NCBI RefSeq assembly: GCF_001885735.1
Contig: NZ_JXKG01000011.1
Coordinates: 16,894 to 80,893, forward strand
Source: Enterococcus canintestini
Lineage (GTDB): Bacteria; Bacillota; Bacilli; Lactobacillales; Enterococcaceae
Direction of reading: 5' to 3'
Length of the DNA: 64,000 bases
Of the stretch, positions 27,584 to 38,015 are shown piece after piece. Position numbers and translations under genes: made by a program. Numbering within the stretch: position 1 is the stretch's first letter; every line of letters starts with the position of its first letter. The notes beneath the pieces are model-generated. The model did not search any database. It was not told where the DNA came from and saw nothing but the letters and a program-made list of their open reading frames with translations.

Positions 27584-28540
27584 ATGGCTACCTTATCTGA
27601 TGTTGCAAAACGTGCCAATGTATCAAAAATGACTGTCTCGCGGGTGATAAATCATCCTGAGCAAGTAACAACTGAATTGAAAAAACTAGTCTATCAAGCA
27701 ATGCAAGAACTGAACTATCATCCAAATATTGCGGCAAAGGCATTAGTTTCAAATCGGTCTCAAATTATTAAGCTGTATATTTTAGAAGAATTAGATACTA
27801 CAGAACCCTATTATATGAATTTATTGATGGGAATTGCTCGTGCTGTGGGGAAAGCTCATTATTCTTTGCAACTAGTTACTAGTAATGGAGTGGACCATGG
27901 TTCTTGTGATGGTTATATATTGACCGGTGTACGCACGCAGGACTTTGATTGGATAAATACTTTAACTAAACCAGTAATACTATTTGGCGAAAATACTCAT
28001 GATATTGATTTTGTGGACAGCGACAATCGTTATGGAACTGCGACAGCGACAAAATATGCGTTAAAAGTAGGATATCAAAACATAATTTTTGTTGGAATTG
28101 ACGTAGCAGAACCTTTTGCAAAAGAGCGAGAAAAAGGCTATTTAGATGTTATGTCAGCAAATAAATTACCTTCTACAATTTTTCGTCTACCCAATCGTTC
28201 CACTCAAAGTGAAATCTTTATTGAAGAACAATGGGATTCATTTGAAAAAAATACTTGTTTCATTTGCTCTTCGGATCGCTTAGCTATTGGAATTGAAAGA
28301 GGATTAATCAATTGTGGTGCAAAAGTACCAGAAGATTTTGGCATTATTGGGTTTGATGGGGTATTTTTGGATCAAGTGAGTTCCCCAAAACTAACAACGA
28401 TGAAACAAGATATTATCAAAATGGGTGAAGCTTGCGGTGAAATGCTAGTTAAAAAAATTGAGGAAAATGGCCAGACGCAAGGGTATCGCAGGTTTTTACC
28501 AGAGTTGGTGGCACGAGAATCCACGCGTGCGGATAAATAA
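27584..28540 (+). CDS. LacI family transcriptional regulator
   Basis: A 318-residue repressor. The N-terminal helix-turn-helix reads LSDVAKRANVSKMTVSRVINHP, with the LacI hinge AAKALVSNRS near 46-55. The sugar-binding domain follows, with the IGFDGV loop near 262. GGAGATAAA precedes the ATG. It lies upstream of, and in the same direction as, the sugar ABC importer and is its likely local regulator: several LacI-type palindromes lie in the region between them. The inducing sugar is unknown. Confidence 0.9.
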   Translation: MATLSDVAKRANVSKMTVSRVINHPEQVTTELKKLVYQAMQELNYHPNIAAKALVSNRSQIIKLYILEELDTTEPYYMNLLMGIARAVGKAHYSLQLVTSNGVDHGSCDGYILTGVRTQDFDWINTLTKPVILFGENTHDIDFVDSDNRYGTATATKYALKVGYQNIIFVGIDVAEPFAKEREKGYLDVMSANKLPSTIFRLPNRSTQSEIFIEEQWDSFEKNTCFICSSDRLAIGIERGLINCGAKVPEDFGIIGFDGVFLDQVSSPKLTTMKQDIIKMGEACGEMLVKKIEENGQTQGYRRFLPELVARESTRADK

Positions 28541-28683
28541 TTTTAATAAAAATCACTTCAATCAAAGAAATTATAATCGAAATACTCAGCTGCAAGAAAT
28601 GAAAAGTAATTTAAGAAAATTAATGTTTAAATTTTAGCTTATTTAAAAAGAACTTGTTTTTTAACACTGCTTCTGTTTATATC

Positions 28684-28726
28684 AAAAAAAGATTTGTGAC
28701 AAAACTTTTGCCATAAATCTTTTTTT
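28684..28726 (+). terminator. Terminator of the LacI-family gene
   Basis: A long A/T-rich stem with AAAGATTT/AAATCTTT ends and a TTTTTTT run. Confidence 0.75.
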
Positions 28727-28852
28727 GTATAAATAAGAAAGGCACTGATTTTCCCCAGAATAAGTCCGTCACATTCTGTGAATCAATTTTACAAGTAAAA
28801 TGGCTACGACAAACGTTATATTACTTTTTTACGCAAAAAAATTATAATTTTA

Positions 28853-28866
28853 AGCAATCGGTTGCG
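28853..28866. promoter_or_regulatory. LacI-type operator candidate A
   Basis: AGCAATCGGTTGCG, close to the LacI/MalR-type pattern CGCAANCGNTTGCG, 100 bases upstream of the sugar-importer promoter. Confidence 0.5.
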
Positions 28867-28923
28867 TTATCAATATCATTGGTTTTATTGAGTTTTATAA
28901 AAATGAAAAAAATATTTTTTATT

Positions 28924-28939
28924 TTGTTACCGGTAACAA
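28924..28939. promoter_or_regulatory. Palindromic operator candidate B
   Basis: TTGTTACCGGTAACAA, a perfect 16-bp palindrome with the central CG typical of LacI-family operators, 12 bases before the -35 of the sugar-importer promoter. Confidence 0.6.
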
Positions 28940-28950
28940 TTGATAAACTA

Positions 28951-28979
28951 TTGATTTAAAAAGAAAACGATTGCATAAT
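28951..28979 (+). promoter_or_regulatory. Sugar ABC importer promoter with cre-like site
   Basis: TTGATT at 28951-28956, 17-base spacer, CATAAT at 28974-28979. Within it, 28961-28975 matches the CcpA cre consensus WTGNAANCGNWNNCW at 14 of 15 positions and also resembles candidate A (AAAACGATTGC). So CcpA, the local repressor, or both may act here. Confidence 0.6.
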
Positions 28980-29025
28980 AGAAATGTAATAAGAAATAAG
29001 GGACAACACGAAGGAGGATTCAGAA

Positions 29026-30333
29026 ATGAAGGGATTTTGGAAAAAAGTGGGCGCAGGATTGTTACTATCTGGTGTAGCATTGACTATTGCTGCGTGTGGA
29101 AATGCAGGAGACAATAGCAGTAGCAACAGTGGTGGTTCATCAGATCAAACTGAAATTGATATTTTTCAGTTTAAAGTAGAATTCAAGGACCAATTTGAAA
29201 AGCTAGCCAAAGAGTATGAAGAAAAAAATCCAGACATTAAAATTAATGTTGAAACGGTTGGTGGCGGATCAGATTATGGTGCAGCCTTAAAATCAAAATT
29301 CTCATCTGGTAATGAACCAAATATCTATAATATTGGCGGACCTGAAGATGTTAACATGTGGATCGATAGCTTAACTGATTTAAGCGACACAGAAGCTGCC
29401 AAACAAGCTTTAGATGGTACGTTAACAGGTGCTACTAAAGACGGAAAAGTTTTAGGATTACCATACAACATTGAAGGTTACGGCGTACTTTATAACAAAG
29501 AAATTTTTGAAAAAGCCGGTATTGATGCTTCTTCAATTAAATCTTTAGATGACCTAGAAGCTGCTGCTAAAACTTTAGATAGCAAAAAAAGCGAGCTAGG
29601 TATTGATGCACCGTTTGCCTTAGCTGCAAAAGAACAATGGATTACAGGTTTACATGGATCAAATGCTTTCTTAAATGCAGAGTTTGATAACGATGTAATG
29701 AAAGCGTATGAATCTAAAACAGTCGAATTCAAATATGGTGATCAATTTAAAAAATATCTAGATATTAGCAATAAATATTCTGTTCAACCAACAAATAGCT
29801 TGGATTATTCACAACAAATTGAGCAATTATTCTCAAATGGAAAAGTTGCCATGACACAACAAGGTAACTGGGTATATCCAACAATTGAAGGGATTAATAA
29901 AGATCTTGCAAATAAAAATATCGGTTTATTACCAATTCCAATTGATGGTGTAACAGAAGGAACAATTCCTGTTGGCGTACCAATGTATTGGGGTGTTAAT
30001 CCAAATGCAAGTGATGAAGAAGTTAAAGCTTCTAAAGATTTCTTAGATTATTTATATACTTCTGATGAAGGTAAGAAGATTGTTTTAGAAGACTTCAAAT
30101 TTGTACCTGCGTATAAAGGCTACGACACTGATAAAATTTCTGATCCACTTTCAAAAGATGTTTACACTTATTACACAGATGGCAAAACAACTGGTTGGGT
30201 ATTCATGGGTTATCCAGCAGGCTGGGGTGAACAAACACTAGGTGCTGAAATTCAAAAATATGTTGCCGGTGATGCATCTTGGGATGAAGTTGTGAAATCT
30301 GCACAAGATAAATGGGCAGACGAACGTAAATAA
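29026..30333 (+). CDS. Sugar ABC transporter, substrate-binding lipoprotein
   Basis: A 435-residue extracellular solute-binding protein of family 1 (MsmE/MalE type). The signal peptide ends TIAAC, lipid-anchored Cys at residue 24, then a Ser/Gly/Asn linker to residue 42. Family landmarks such as EKNPDIKINVETVGG and PYNIEGYGVLYNKEIFEKAGI are seen. The Trp and Tyr residues in the C-lobe suggest an oligosaccharide ligand, but which one is not deducible. GGAGGATTC precedes the ATG. The permease genes follow after a hairpin. Confidence 0.92.
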   Translation: MKGFWKKVGAGLLLSGVALTIAACGNAGDNSSSNSGGSSDQTEIDIFQFKVEFKDQFEKLAKEYEEKNPDIKINVETVGGGSDYGAALKSKFSSGNEPNIYNIGGPEDVNMWIDSLTDLSDTEAAKQALDGTLTGATKDGKVLGLPYNIEGYGVLYNKEIFEKAGIDASSIKSLDDLEAAAKTLDSKKSELGIDAPFALAAKEQWITGLHGSNAFLNAEFDNDVMKAYESKTVEFKYGDQFKKYLDISNKYSVQPTNSLDYSQQIEQLFSNGKVAMTQQGNWVYPTIEGINKDLANKNIGLLPIPIDGVTEGTIPVGVPMYWGVNPNASDEEVKASKDFLDYLYTSDEGKKIVLEDFKFVPAYKGYDTDKISDPLSKDVYTYYTDGKTTGWVFMGYPAGWGEQTLGAEIQKYVAGDASWDEVVKSAQDKWADERK

Positions 30334-30346
30334 TTAAGCTTAAATT

Positions 30347-30383
30347 GAAAACACGGGAGAAAAGTATGCTCTCTCGTGTTTTC
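30347..30383 (+). terminator. Intercistronic hairpin after the binding-protein gene
   Basis: GAAAACACG at 30347-30355 pairs with CGTGTTTTC at 30375-30383, with an inner GAGA/TCTC. It likely acts as a partial terminator or a 3' stabiliser so that more binding protein than permease is made. Confidence 0.7.
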
Positions 30384-30405
30384 TCTTATAAGGGGGAGTT
30401 AACGT

Positions 30406-31269
30406 ATGAAACATCAAAGGAAGACTTGGTTTTATTTATTTGCTGCACCAGTAGTAATTGCACTTATTTTAGTTGTTGTTGTGCCATTTTTATATGGTAT
30501 TTATTATTCATTTACCGATTGGGATGCTGTTGCCAGAGGGAATTTTGTCGGTTTAGAAAACTATCAAAAATTACTTCAAGATGAAGGTTTCCGTAATGCC
30601 ATTTGGTTTACAGTCAAATTCGCGGTAATTTCAATCGCGTTAATTAATATCATCGGTTTAGGCCTAGCGTTATTAGTGACGAGTAAATTTAAAGGCGCAA
30701 ATCTTTTACGGACAATTTTCTTTATGCCGAACTTAATTGGCGGCTTAATTTTAGGTTTTATTTGGCAATTTATTTTTATTAATGCGTTTTCAGCAATGGG
30801 TGATTTTTTTGGTAGTCCGGGTTTGAAAACTTGGTTATCAACTACTCAAACTGGTTTTTGGGCCATGGTTATTGTGATGTGTTGGCAGATGTCAGGGTAT
30901 ATTATGGTTATCTATATTTCTTATTTACAAGGTGTAGATGAATCGTTATTAGAAGCGGCTGACTTAGATGGTGCCACACCTTGGCAAAAATTTTGGAACG
31001 TTCGTTTTCCTTTAATTATGCCTGGTTTCACAGTAAGCTTATTTATGACTCTTTCTAACTGTTTCAAATTGTACGATCAAAACTTATCTTTAACTAATGG
31101 TGGTCCTTATAATTCAACTCAAATGGTTGCAATGAACATTTATAATACAGCCTTTGTTGAAAATAAAATGGGCTATGCACAATCCAAGGCGGTAATTTTC
31201 TTCTTGTTTGTTGCTATTATTTCATTAACTCAAGTTTATGTCACAAAAAGAAAAGAGGTCGAAGCATAA
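30406..31269 (+). CDS. Sugar ABC transporter, permease 1
   Basis: A 287-residue permease of the MalF/MsmF class with six membrane helices. The ATPase-coupling EAA loop is LLEAADLDGATPWQKFWNVRFPLI near residues 183-204. GGGGGAG lies before ATG 30406. It overlaps the next gene by one base (its stop codon uses the first base of the next ATG). It forms a heterodimer with permease 2. Confidence 0.93.
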   Translation: MKHQRKTWFYLFAAPVVIALILVVVVPFLYGIYYSFTDWDAVARGNFVGLENYQKLLQDEGFRNAIWFTVKFAVISIALINIIGLGLALLVTSKFKGANLLRTIFFMPNLIGGLILGFIWQFIFINAFSAMGDFFGSPGLKTWLSTTQTGFWAMVIVMCWQMSGYIMVIYISYLQGVDESLLEAADLDGATPWQKFWNVRFPLIMPGFTVSLFMTLSNCFKLYDQNLSLTNGGPYNSTQMVAMNIYNTAFVENKMGYAQSKAVIFFLFVAIISLTQVYVTKRKEVEA

Positions 31270-32090
31270 TGAAAAATATGACAAAAAGTCAACTTTTGCG
31301 GGCAGTGCTCGGCTTAATTTTAGGTTTATTTTGGTTAGTTCCTTTTTATTTAATGATTTCGAACTCTTTTAAATCCAAACAAGAAATTTTTACGAATCCT
31401 TTGAAAATTCCTGAAAACTTTACTTGGGCTAACTACCCAGAGGCCTTTAAACAATTAGACTTTATAAAAACTTTGTTTAATTCCTTATTAATTACTGTTG
31501 TTAGTGTGATTGTTATCATTATTTTTTCTGCCATGTGTGCTTATGCCCTAGAACGGACGAAAAGTAAATTAAGTGGAATTATCTTTATGGCCTTTGTTGC
31601 GGCGATGTTAGTACCTTTCCAATCAGTTATGATTCCATTAGTATCTTTATTTGGTAAAGCACAAATGTTAAACCAAGTCGGGATTATTTTCATGTATCTT
31701 GGTTTTGGCGGAAGCATGTCGATTTTCTTGTACCACGGTGCTTTAAAATCTATCCCCAAAGCATTAGATGAAGCGGCTATTATCGATGGCGCATCCCGTT
31801 TCCAAGTGTTTTGGCATGTGATTTTTCCAATGTTAAAACCAACCACAGTTACTGTGGCAGTGTTAAATACCATGTGGATCTGGAATGACTATCTATTACC
31901 ATCGTTGGTAATTAATTCACCTGAAACACAAACAATTCCATTGAAAATGTTCTTCTTTTTCGGACAATATACCAAACAATGGCATTTAGCGTTGGCTGGT
32001 TTAGTCATTGCTGTTTTACCAGTAGTAATTTTCTACTTTATTATGCAAAAACAAATCATCAAAGGTGTTGCAGAAGGTGCTGTGAAATAA
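31269..32090 (+). CDS. Sugar ABC transporter, permease 2
   Basis: A 273-residue permease of the MalG/MsmG class, six helices, with the EAA loop ALDEAAIIDGASRFQVFWHVIFPML near residues 162-184. The operon stops here with no ATPase gene; such importers in Firmicutes usually share an MsmK/MsmX ATPase encoded elsewhere. No glycoside hydrolase or sugar kinase lies in the unit, so the substrate is open. Confidence 0.93.
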   Translation: MKNMTKSQLLRAVLGLILGLFWLVPFYLMISNSFKSKQEIFTNPLKIPENFTWANYPEAFKQLDFIKTLFNSLLITVVSVIVIIIFSAMCAYALERTKSKLSGIIFMAFVAAMLVPFQSVMIPLVSLFGKAQMLNQVGIIFMYLGFGGSMSIFLYHGALKSIPKALDEAAIIDGASRFQVFWHVIFPMLKPTTVTVAVLNTMWIWNDYLLPSLVINSPETQTIPLKMFFFFGQYTKQWHLALAGLVIAVLPVVIFYFIMQKQIIKGVAEGAVK

Positions 32091-32118
32091 GCCCTGCGAT
32101 GTAATCTTCCTCTTAATT

Positions 32119-32155
32119 ATAGCCAGTAGCCCTTGCGCTACTGGCTATTTTAGCA
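32119..32155 (+). terminator. Terminator of the sugar importer operon
   Basis: Perfect 12-bp stem (32119-32130 with 32137-32148) with a 6-base loop, then T-rich sequence. Confidence 0.85.
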
Positions 32156-32233
32156 TTTTTCCAATAAGAAACTGGTATAATAATAGTGAAAACTTACTTT
32201 GTAGATTTATGAAATAGAAATGAGGGGATTTTA

Positions 32234-32587
32234 TTGCTTAAACTCAAACGGATTTACGAAAGCTATGAAAAAAGTGATGGATACCGCGTCTTAGTCGATC
32301 GCATGTGGCCACGAGGAGTAAAAAAAGTAGATGCTCATGTTGATCTTTGGCTAAAAGGGGTTGCACCAAGTACAGAGTTAAGAAAGTGGTTTAATCACGA
32401 TCCATCAAAATTTGATGACTTTAAAGAACGTTATCAAGACGAATTAAAAAAAGAACCACAAGAGGCTGCTGTAAAAGAGCTTTTGGCAGTTATGGCTAAA
32501 AATGAAACAGTTACCTTGTTGTACGGGGCAAAAGATGAACAGCATAATCAAGCCGTTGTTTTAGCGGCTTATTTAGCGACATGCTAA
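32234..32587 (+). CDS. DUF488 family protein
   Basis: A 117-residue cytoplasmic protein with the DUF488 signature YRVLVDRMWPRGVKK near residues 17-31, and the pairs RKWFNHDPSKFDDFKERY and TLLYGAKDEQHNQA. Function of the family is unknown. Start is TTG 32234 behind GAGGGG. An extended -10 (TGGTATAAT near 32173) could be its promoter. It is a single-gene unit. Confidence 0.87.
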   Translation: MLKLKRIYESYEKSDGYRVLVDRMWPRGVKKVDAHVDLWLKGVAPSTELRKWFNHDPSKFDDFKERYQDELKKEPQEAAVKELLAVMAKNETVTLLYGAKDEQHNQAVVLAAYLATC

Positions 32588-32633
32588 AAATAGCGCTTGC
32601 TTTAGTTTAAGTGTGGAATATTAAAGGTAATAT

Positions 32634-32676
32634 AAAGGCCCAAAGCTAGATTAAACGTCTAACTTTGGGCCTTTTG
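32634..32676. terminator. Bidirectional terminator
   Basis: AAAGGCCCAAAG pairs with CTTTGGGCCTTT, plus inner TAGA/TCTA; it serves the DUF488 gene and the convergent DUF3042 gene. Confidence 0.85.
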
Positions 32677-32693
32677 TTGAGCAAAATTTTATT

Positions 32694-32861
32694 TTAGCGA
32701 GCGACGCGTTTGCGCATTGCTTTTTTGCGATTTTCTTCAATCATCGCTTCTTTTTCATCAATTGGATCAATCACTTGTTTTTTAACAGCCGTTACAAAAG
32801 CTCCCGCTGCTGCAACAGTAGCTAATGTGCCCACTAAAACACCAGATACAAATTTTTTCAT
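32694..32861 (-). CDS. DUF3042 family small membrane protein
   Basis: A 55-residue protein: one N-terminal Gly/Ala-rich membrane helix (KFVSGVLVGTLATVAAAGAF), then VKKQVIDPIDEKEAMIEENR and a basic tail. This is the DUF3042 pattern of Lactobacillales. GGAGTGA precedes ATG 32861; an earlier in-frame ATG at 32879 lacks a ribosome site. Function unknown. Confidence 0.8.
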   Translation of the reverse strand: MKKFVSGVLVGTLATVAAAGAFVTAVKKQVIDPIDEKEAMIEENRKKAMRKRVAR

Positions 32862-32972
32862 CTCAATCACTCCGTTCATACTTTTATTATATTATGTAAC
32901 AAGTTATCTAAAAATAAAAGTTAAAAGCCTTTTCTTTTGTTTTCTGTCGGTCTTTTAAATTAATAAAAGTTA

Positions 32973-33001
32973 TTGAAAAAGTTTAGTAAATTATTTATAA
33001 T
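32973..33001 (+). promoter_or_regulatory. gal operon promoter
   Basis: TTGAAA at 32973-32978, 17-base spacer, TATAAT at 32996-33001. Confidence 0.8.
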
Positions 33002-33013
33002 AAATTTACTAAA
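32982..33013. promoter_or_regulatory. GalR operator candidate
   Basis: TTTAGTAAATT at 32982-32992 and AATTTACTAAA at 33003-33013 are perfect inverted 11-mers. The whole 32-bp element has only two mismatched pairs. It covers the spacer, the -10 and the start region of the gal promoter. Confidence 0.7.
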
Positions 33014-33035
33014 TAAAGTTAACGGGGTGTTTTGA

Positions 33036-34196
33036 ATGGAAAAGAATTTACAAGCAATTTTTAATGAAAAGTTTGGTGGACAAGCAAGTGGTGAGTATTT
33101 TGCACCAGGGCGCATTAATTTGATTGGTGAGCATACTGATTATAATGGGGGCTACGTTTTTCCAGCTTCAATTACAATTGGTACTTACGGGTTAGCGCGA
33201 AAAAGAAAAGATAAAAAAGTGCGGCTTTATTCAGAAAATTTTGCTGAAAAAGGCATAATTGAATTTTCTATCGATGATTTGGAATTTAAAAAAGAACACG
33301 ATTGGACCAACTATCCCAAAGGAATGATGCGCTTTTTAAAAAATGATGGCTTTGCAATTGAAAGTGGCATGGAAATTCTTTTTTATGGTACTATTCCAAA
33401 TGGAGCAGGGCTTTCATCTTCTGCATCGATTGAACTATTAACGGGTGTTATCTTGCAAGATTTATTTGAGCTTGATGTGAAAATGATTGAATTAGTTGAA
33501 ATTGGCAAACGGGTAGAAAATAAATTTATTGGAGTCAATTCTGGAATTATGGACCAGTTTGCCATTGGCATGGGAAAAAAAGATCAGGCCATCTTATTAG
33601 ACACCAATACACTGGAGTATGAGTTAGTGCCAGCTGATTTTGGTGATTATGTTGTGGCGATCATGAATACAAATAAACGTCGTGAATTAGCTGATTCAAA
33701 ATATAATGAACGTCGTAGTGAATGCGAAGAGGCTCTAAGCCGCCTGCAAACTAAATTATCCATTAAATCGTTAGGTGAGCTATCAGAAGCAGAATTTTTA
33801 CGTAATACTGATTTAATTGAAGACGAAATCTTAATTAAGCGGGCCAAACATGCGGTAACAGAAAATGAGCGCACAAAAAAAGCTAAAGCAGCCTTGGTTA
33901 AAGGTGATTTAGTAACTTTTGGTAAATTATTGAATGCATCTCATGCCTCATTGCAGTATGATTATGAAGTGACAGGTAATGAATTGGATACTTTAGTTGC
34001 TGCAGCCCAAAAACAAGCAGGAGTTTTAGGAGCGCGTATGACAGGTGCAGGTTTTGGCGGCTGTGGCATCGCATTGGTTAAAGCAAGTGCGTTCAATCAA
34101 TTTTCAGAAAATGTGAAAGCTATCTATAAAGATAAAATTGGGTACGATACAGATATTTATAAAGCAAATATTGACGATGGTGCCCGCAAGTTATAA
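33036..34196 (+). CDS. galK: Galactokinase
   Basis: A 386-residue GHMP kinase that phosphorylates galactose at C1. The galactose signature [15 protein letters not shown] is near residues 24-38, the ATP loop [11 protein letters not shown] near 125-135, the catalytic Asp in NSGIMDQFA near 175, and the third motif [16 protein letters not shown] near 336. GGGGTG precedes the ATG. First gene of galK-galE-galT-galR. Confidence 0.96.
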   Translation: MEKNLQAIFNEKFGGQASGEYFAPGRINLIGEHTDYNGGYVFPASITIGTYGLARKRKDKKVRLYSENFAEKGIIEFSIDDLEFKKEHDWTNYPKGMMRFLKNDGFAIESGMEILFYGTIPNGAGLSSSASIELLTGVILQDLFELDVKMIELVEIGKRVENKFIGVNSGIMDQFAIGMGKKDQAILLDTNTLEYELVPADFGDYVVAIMNTNKRRELADSKYNERRSECEEALSRLQTKLSIKSLGELSEAEFLRNTDLIEDEILIKRAKHAVTENERTKKAKAALVKGDLVTFGKLLNASHASLQYDYEVTGNELDTLVAAAQKQAGVLGARMTGAGFGGCGIALVKASAFNQFSENVKAIYKDKIGYDTDIYKANIDDGARKL

Positions 34197-34217
34197 TAAA
34201 AATTTGGAGGTTTTATG

Positions 34218-35207
34218 ATGGCAATTTTAGTATTAGGCGGAGCAGGTTATATTGGATCTCACGCGGTGGATCAATTAATTAACAAAGGCTACGACGTTGT
34301 GGTAGTGGATAATTTATTAACGGGTCACAAACAAGCAATTCATAAAGAAGCGCGTTTTTATGAAGGCGACGTCCGGGATAAGCCTTTTTTACAGACTGTT
34401 TTTCAAAAAGAAAATATTGAAGGTGTCATCCACTTTGCCGCTAGCTCTTTAGTCGGTGAGTCAGTGGAAAAACCGTTAAAATACTTTAACAATAATGTTT
34501 ATGGTATGCAAATTTTACTTGAAGTAATGCAAGAAAATAATGTGAAAAATATTGTCTTTTCTTCAACTGCAGCGACTTATGGCGAACCAGAAGTTGTTCC
34601 GATTAAAGAAACAGCTGAAACAGCCCCTAAAAATCCTTATGGCGAAAGTAAATTAATGATGGAAAAAATGATGAAGTGGTGTGACAACGCTTATGGTATG
34701 AAGTATGTCGCCTTGCGCTATTTTAACGTCGCCGGAGCGAAATCTGACGCTTCCATTGGAGAAGATCATGATCCTGAAACGCATTTAGTACCGATTATTT
34801 TACAAGTCGCGTTAGGCCAAAGAGAAGCACTGCAAATTTTTGGTGATGATTATAAAACGCCAGATGGTACATGTATTCGTGATTATGTTCAAGTAGAAGA
34901 TTTAATTGCTGCCCATATTTTAGCTTTGGAATATTTAAAAGCAGGAAATGATAGTAATGTTTTCAATCTAGGAAGTAATAATGGTTACTCCGTTAAAGAA
35001 ATGTTAGAAGCAGCTAGAGCTGTCACTGGCAAAGAAATTCCTGCTAAAGTCGCACCAAGACGAGCAGGAGATCCAGCGGTATTAGTGGCGTCTAGTGAGA
35101 AAGCAAAAGAAATTTTAGGCTGGCAACCAGCTTACACTGATATTAAAGATATTATTAAAACTGCTTGGGATTGGCATGTTAGTCATCCTCATGGGTATGA
35201 AGACTAG
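34218..35207 (+). CDS. galE: UDP-glucose 4-epimerase
   Basis: A 329-residue SDR enzyme that interconverts UDP-galactose and UDP-glucose. The NAD motif GGAGYIGSH is at residues 7-15, the catalytic Ser/Thr in FSSTAATYG near 119, and the YxxxK pair in [11 protein letters not shown] near 142. I prefer ATG 34218, seven bases after GGAGG; ATG 34215 is only four away and adds one Met. It follows galK by 18-21 bases. Confidence 0.95.
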   Translation: MAILVLGGAGYIGSHAVDQLINKGYDVVVVDNLLTGHKQAIHKEARFYEGDVRDKPFLQTVFQKENIEGVIHFAASSLVGESVEKPLKYFNNNVYGMQILLEVMQENNVKNIVFSSTAATYGEPEVVPIKETAETAPKNPYGESKLMMEKMMKWCDNAYGMKYVALRYFNVAGAKSDASIGEDHDPETHLVPIILQVALGQREALQIFGDDYKTPDGTCIRDYVQVEDLIAAHILALEYLKAGNDSNVFNLGSNNGYSVKEMLEAARAVTGKEIPAKVAPRRAGDPAVLVASSEKAKEILGWQPAYTDIKDIIKTAWDWHVSHPHGYED

Positions 35208-35218
35208 GAGGCAAAATA

Positions 35219-36700
35219 ATGAGTATCAGTCAAACAGTAGTTGATTTTGCTACCTTGGCAATTCAAGCTGGGGGTTATATGGAACTAGACCGCCTTTATT
35301 TGCAAAACCGAATTATCGCTTTAATCGGTGAAGATAGTCTAGAAGACGTTTTACCCCACAAACAATTGGAAAGTTCACTGGTCTTATTAGATCGATTGAT
35401 TGAAAAAGCAAAAGATAACGGTGTGATTGATGATAGCTTTGCGCAAAAAGAAATATTGGAAGCGCAATTAATGGATTTTCTAACTCCACCGCCTTCTGTT
35501 GTTAATGCGTTTTTTGCCCAACACTATGCTAAAGTACCGGCTGATGCTACGGATTACTTCTTTAAATTATGTCAAGAAAATGACTATATTAAAACGCGAG
35601 CGATTGCAAAAAATATTGTTTTTCCGACTGAAACAGAATATGGTACTTTAGAAATTACGATTAATCTTTCAAAACCTGAAAAAGATCCTAAAGATATCGC
35701 CGCCATGCGCAATGTTGTTGACGTTAATTATCCTAAATGTATGTTATGTATGGAAAATGAAGGATATAAAGGCCGTCAGAATTATCCAGCTCGTAGTAAT
35801 CATCGAATTATTCGGATGAACTTAAATGGAGAAAGCTGGGGATTCCAATATTCACCTTACGCTTATTACAATGAACATTGTATTATTTTGTCAGAAGAAC
35901 ATCGACCGATGAAAATTAGTCGGGCCACTTTTGAACGTTTGTTGAGTATTATTGAAGTTTTCCCCCATTATTTTGTTGGTTCTAATGCGGATTTACCAAT
36001 TGTTGGGGGTTCTATCTTATCTCATGATCACTATCAAGGTGGAAGACATACTTTTGCCATGGCCAAAGCACCAATTGAAACAGAAATTAGTTTGAGTGTT
36101 TTTAAAAATATCAAAGCTGGGATTGTCAAGTGGCCAATGTCTGTTATTCGCCTGCAAGGAAGTAATAAAAATGAGCTGATTAATGCTTGTGACTATATTT
36201 TACAAGCTTGGAAACAATATTCAGATGAGAGTGTCTCAATAAAAGCATACAGTGAAGATGGAACACCTCACCATACAGTTACACCAATTGCAAGAAGAAA
36301 TGGTGAACTATATGAGGTGGATTTGGTTTTACGAGATAATAATGTTTCAGAAGAATTTCCAGATGGCATCTTTCATCCTCATCCAGAAGTCCAACACATC
36401 AAAAAAGAAAATATTGGTCTGATTGAAGTAATGGGCTTAGCAGTATTACCCCCAAGACTATTAAATGAGTTAGAAGAAGTCAAAAAATATGTGCTGAAAA
36501 AAGCTAATGATATGGCGAGCTATCATCAAGTCTGGGCTGATAACATGATGAAGCACTATCAATTTACAGAAGCTAACGCGATGGAAATCATTCATGCTGA
36601 AGTTGGTCAGATTTTTGCTCAGGTACTAGAAGATGCAGGTGTCTTTAAGCGAGATACTACTGGACAAGCAGCGTTTTTACGTTTTACCGCTACACTTTAA
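35219..36700 (+). CDS. galT: Galactose-1-phosphate uridylyltransferase (class II)
   Basis: A 493-residue enzyme of the Gram-positive GalT class, larger than the E. coli type. The first half holds the CMLCMENEGYKGRQNYPARSN region, and the active site HDHYQGGRHTFAM is near residue 279, carrying the His residues. It moves UMP from UDP-glucose to galactose-1-phosphate. It lies 11 bases after galE with AGGAGG before the ATG. Confidence 0.94.
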   Translation: MSISQTVVDFATLAIQAGGYMELDRLYLQNRIIALIGEDSLEDVLPHKQLESSLVLLDRLIEKAKDNGVIDDSFAQKEILEAQLMDFLTPPPSVVNAFFAQHYAKVPADATDYFFKLCQENDYIKTRAIAKNIVFPTETEYGTLEITINLSKPEKDPKDIAAMRNVVDVNYPKCMLCMENEGYKGRQNYPARSNHRIIRMNLNGESWGFQYSPYAYYNEHCIILSEEHRPMKISRATFERLLSIIEVFPHYFVGSNADLPIVGGSILSHDHYQGGRHTFAMAKAPIETEISLSVFKNIKAGIVKWPMSVIRLQGSNKNELINACDYILQAWKQYSDESVSIKAYSEDGTPHHTVTPIARRNGELYEVDLVLRDNNVSEEFPDGIFHPHPEVQHIKKENIGLIEVMGLAVLPPRLLNELEEVKKYVLKKANDMASYHQVWADNMMKHYQFTEANAMEIIHAEVGQIFAQVLEDAGVFKRDTTGQAAFLRFTATL

Positions 36701-36783
36701 AATTTGTGATGCTGCATAAGCAGGATAATGTAGGCGAATTTTTAATTGAAATTTCTTACTGCAACGTGTCACTTAGAAAATAA

Positions 36784-37788
<1,005 letters not shown>

Positions 37789-37795
37789 TGAAAAG

Positions 37796-37836
37796 TTACC
37801 GTAGCCTTAAGAAATTTGGCTACGGTAATTTTTTTT
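37796..37836 (+). terminator. Terminator of the gal operon
   Basis: Perfect 11-bp stem (37796-37806 with 37818-37828) and T-run. Confidence 0.9.
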
Positions 37837-38015
37837 AGCGGAAAATTGTTTAAGTGTTTTTACCAGTAACAATTCTATACAACAAGTTTATTACCCGATA
37901 TTGCTTGGGTGAATTGTTTAGCTTTTTTTATTATTTACTTACTTTTTACAAGTGGTTATTTAACTTTTATAAATATGTGGTAAAATACACTAGAGTTAAA
38001 GGAGAGGATAACAGC

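Noticed and set aside
37854..38015. 54-residue N-terminal extension of TsaB
   Set aside because: No ribosome site, AT-rich, and unlike any TsaB; GTG 38016 has AAAGGAGAGG at proper distance.
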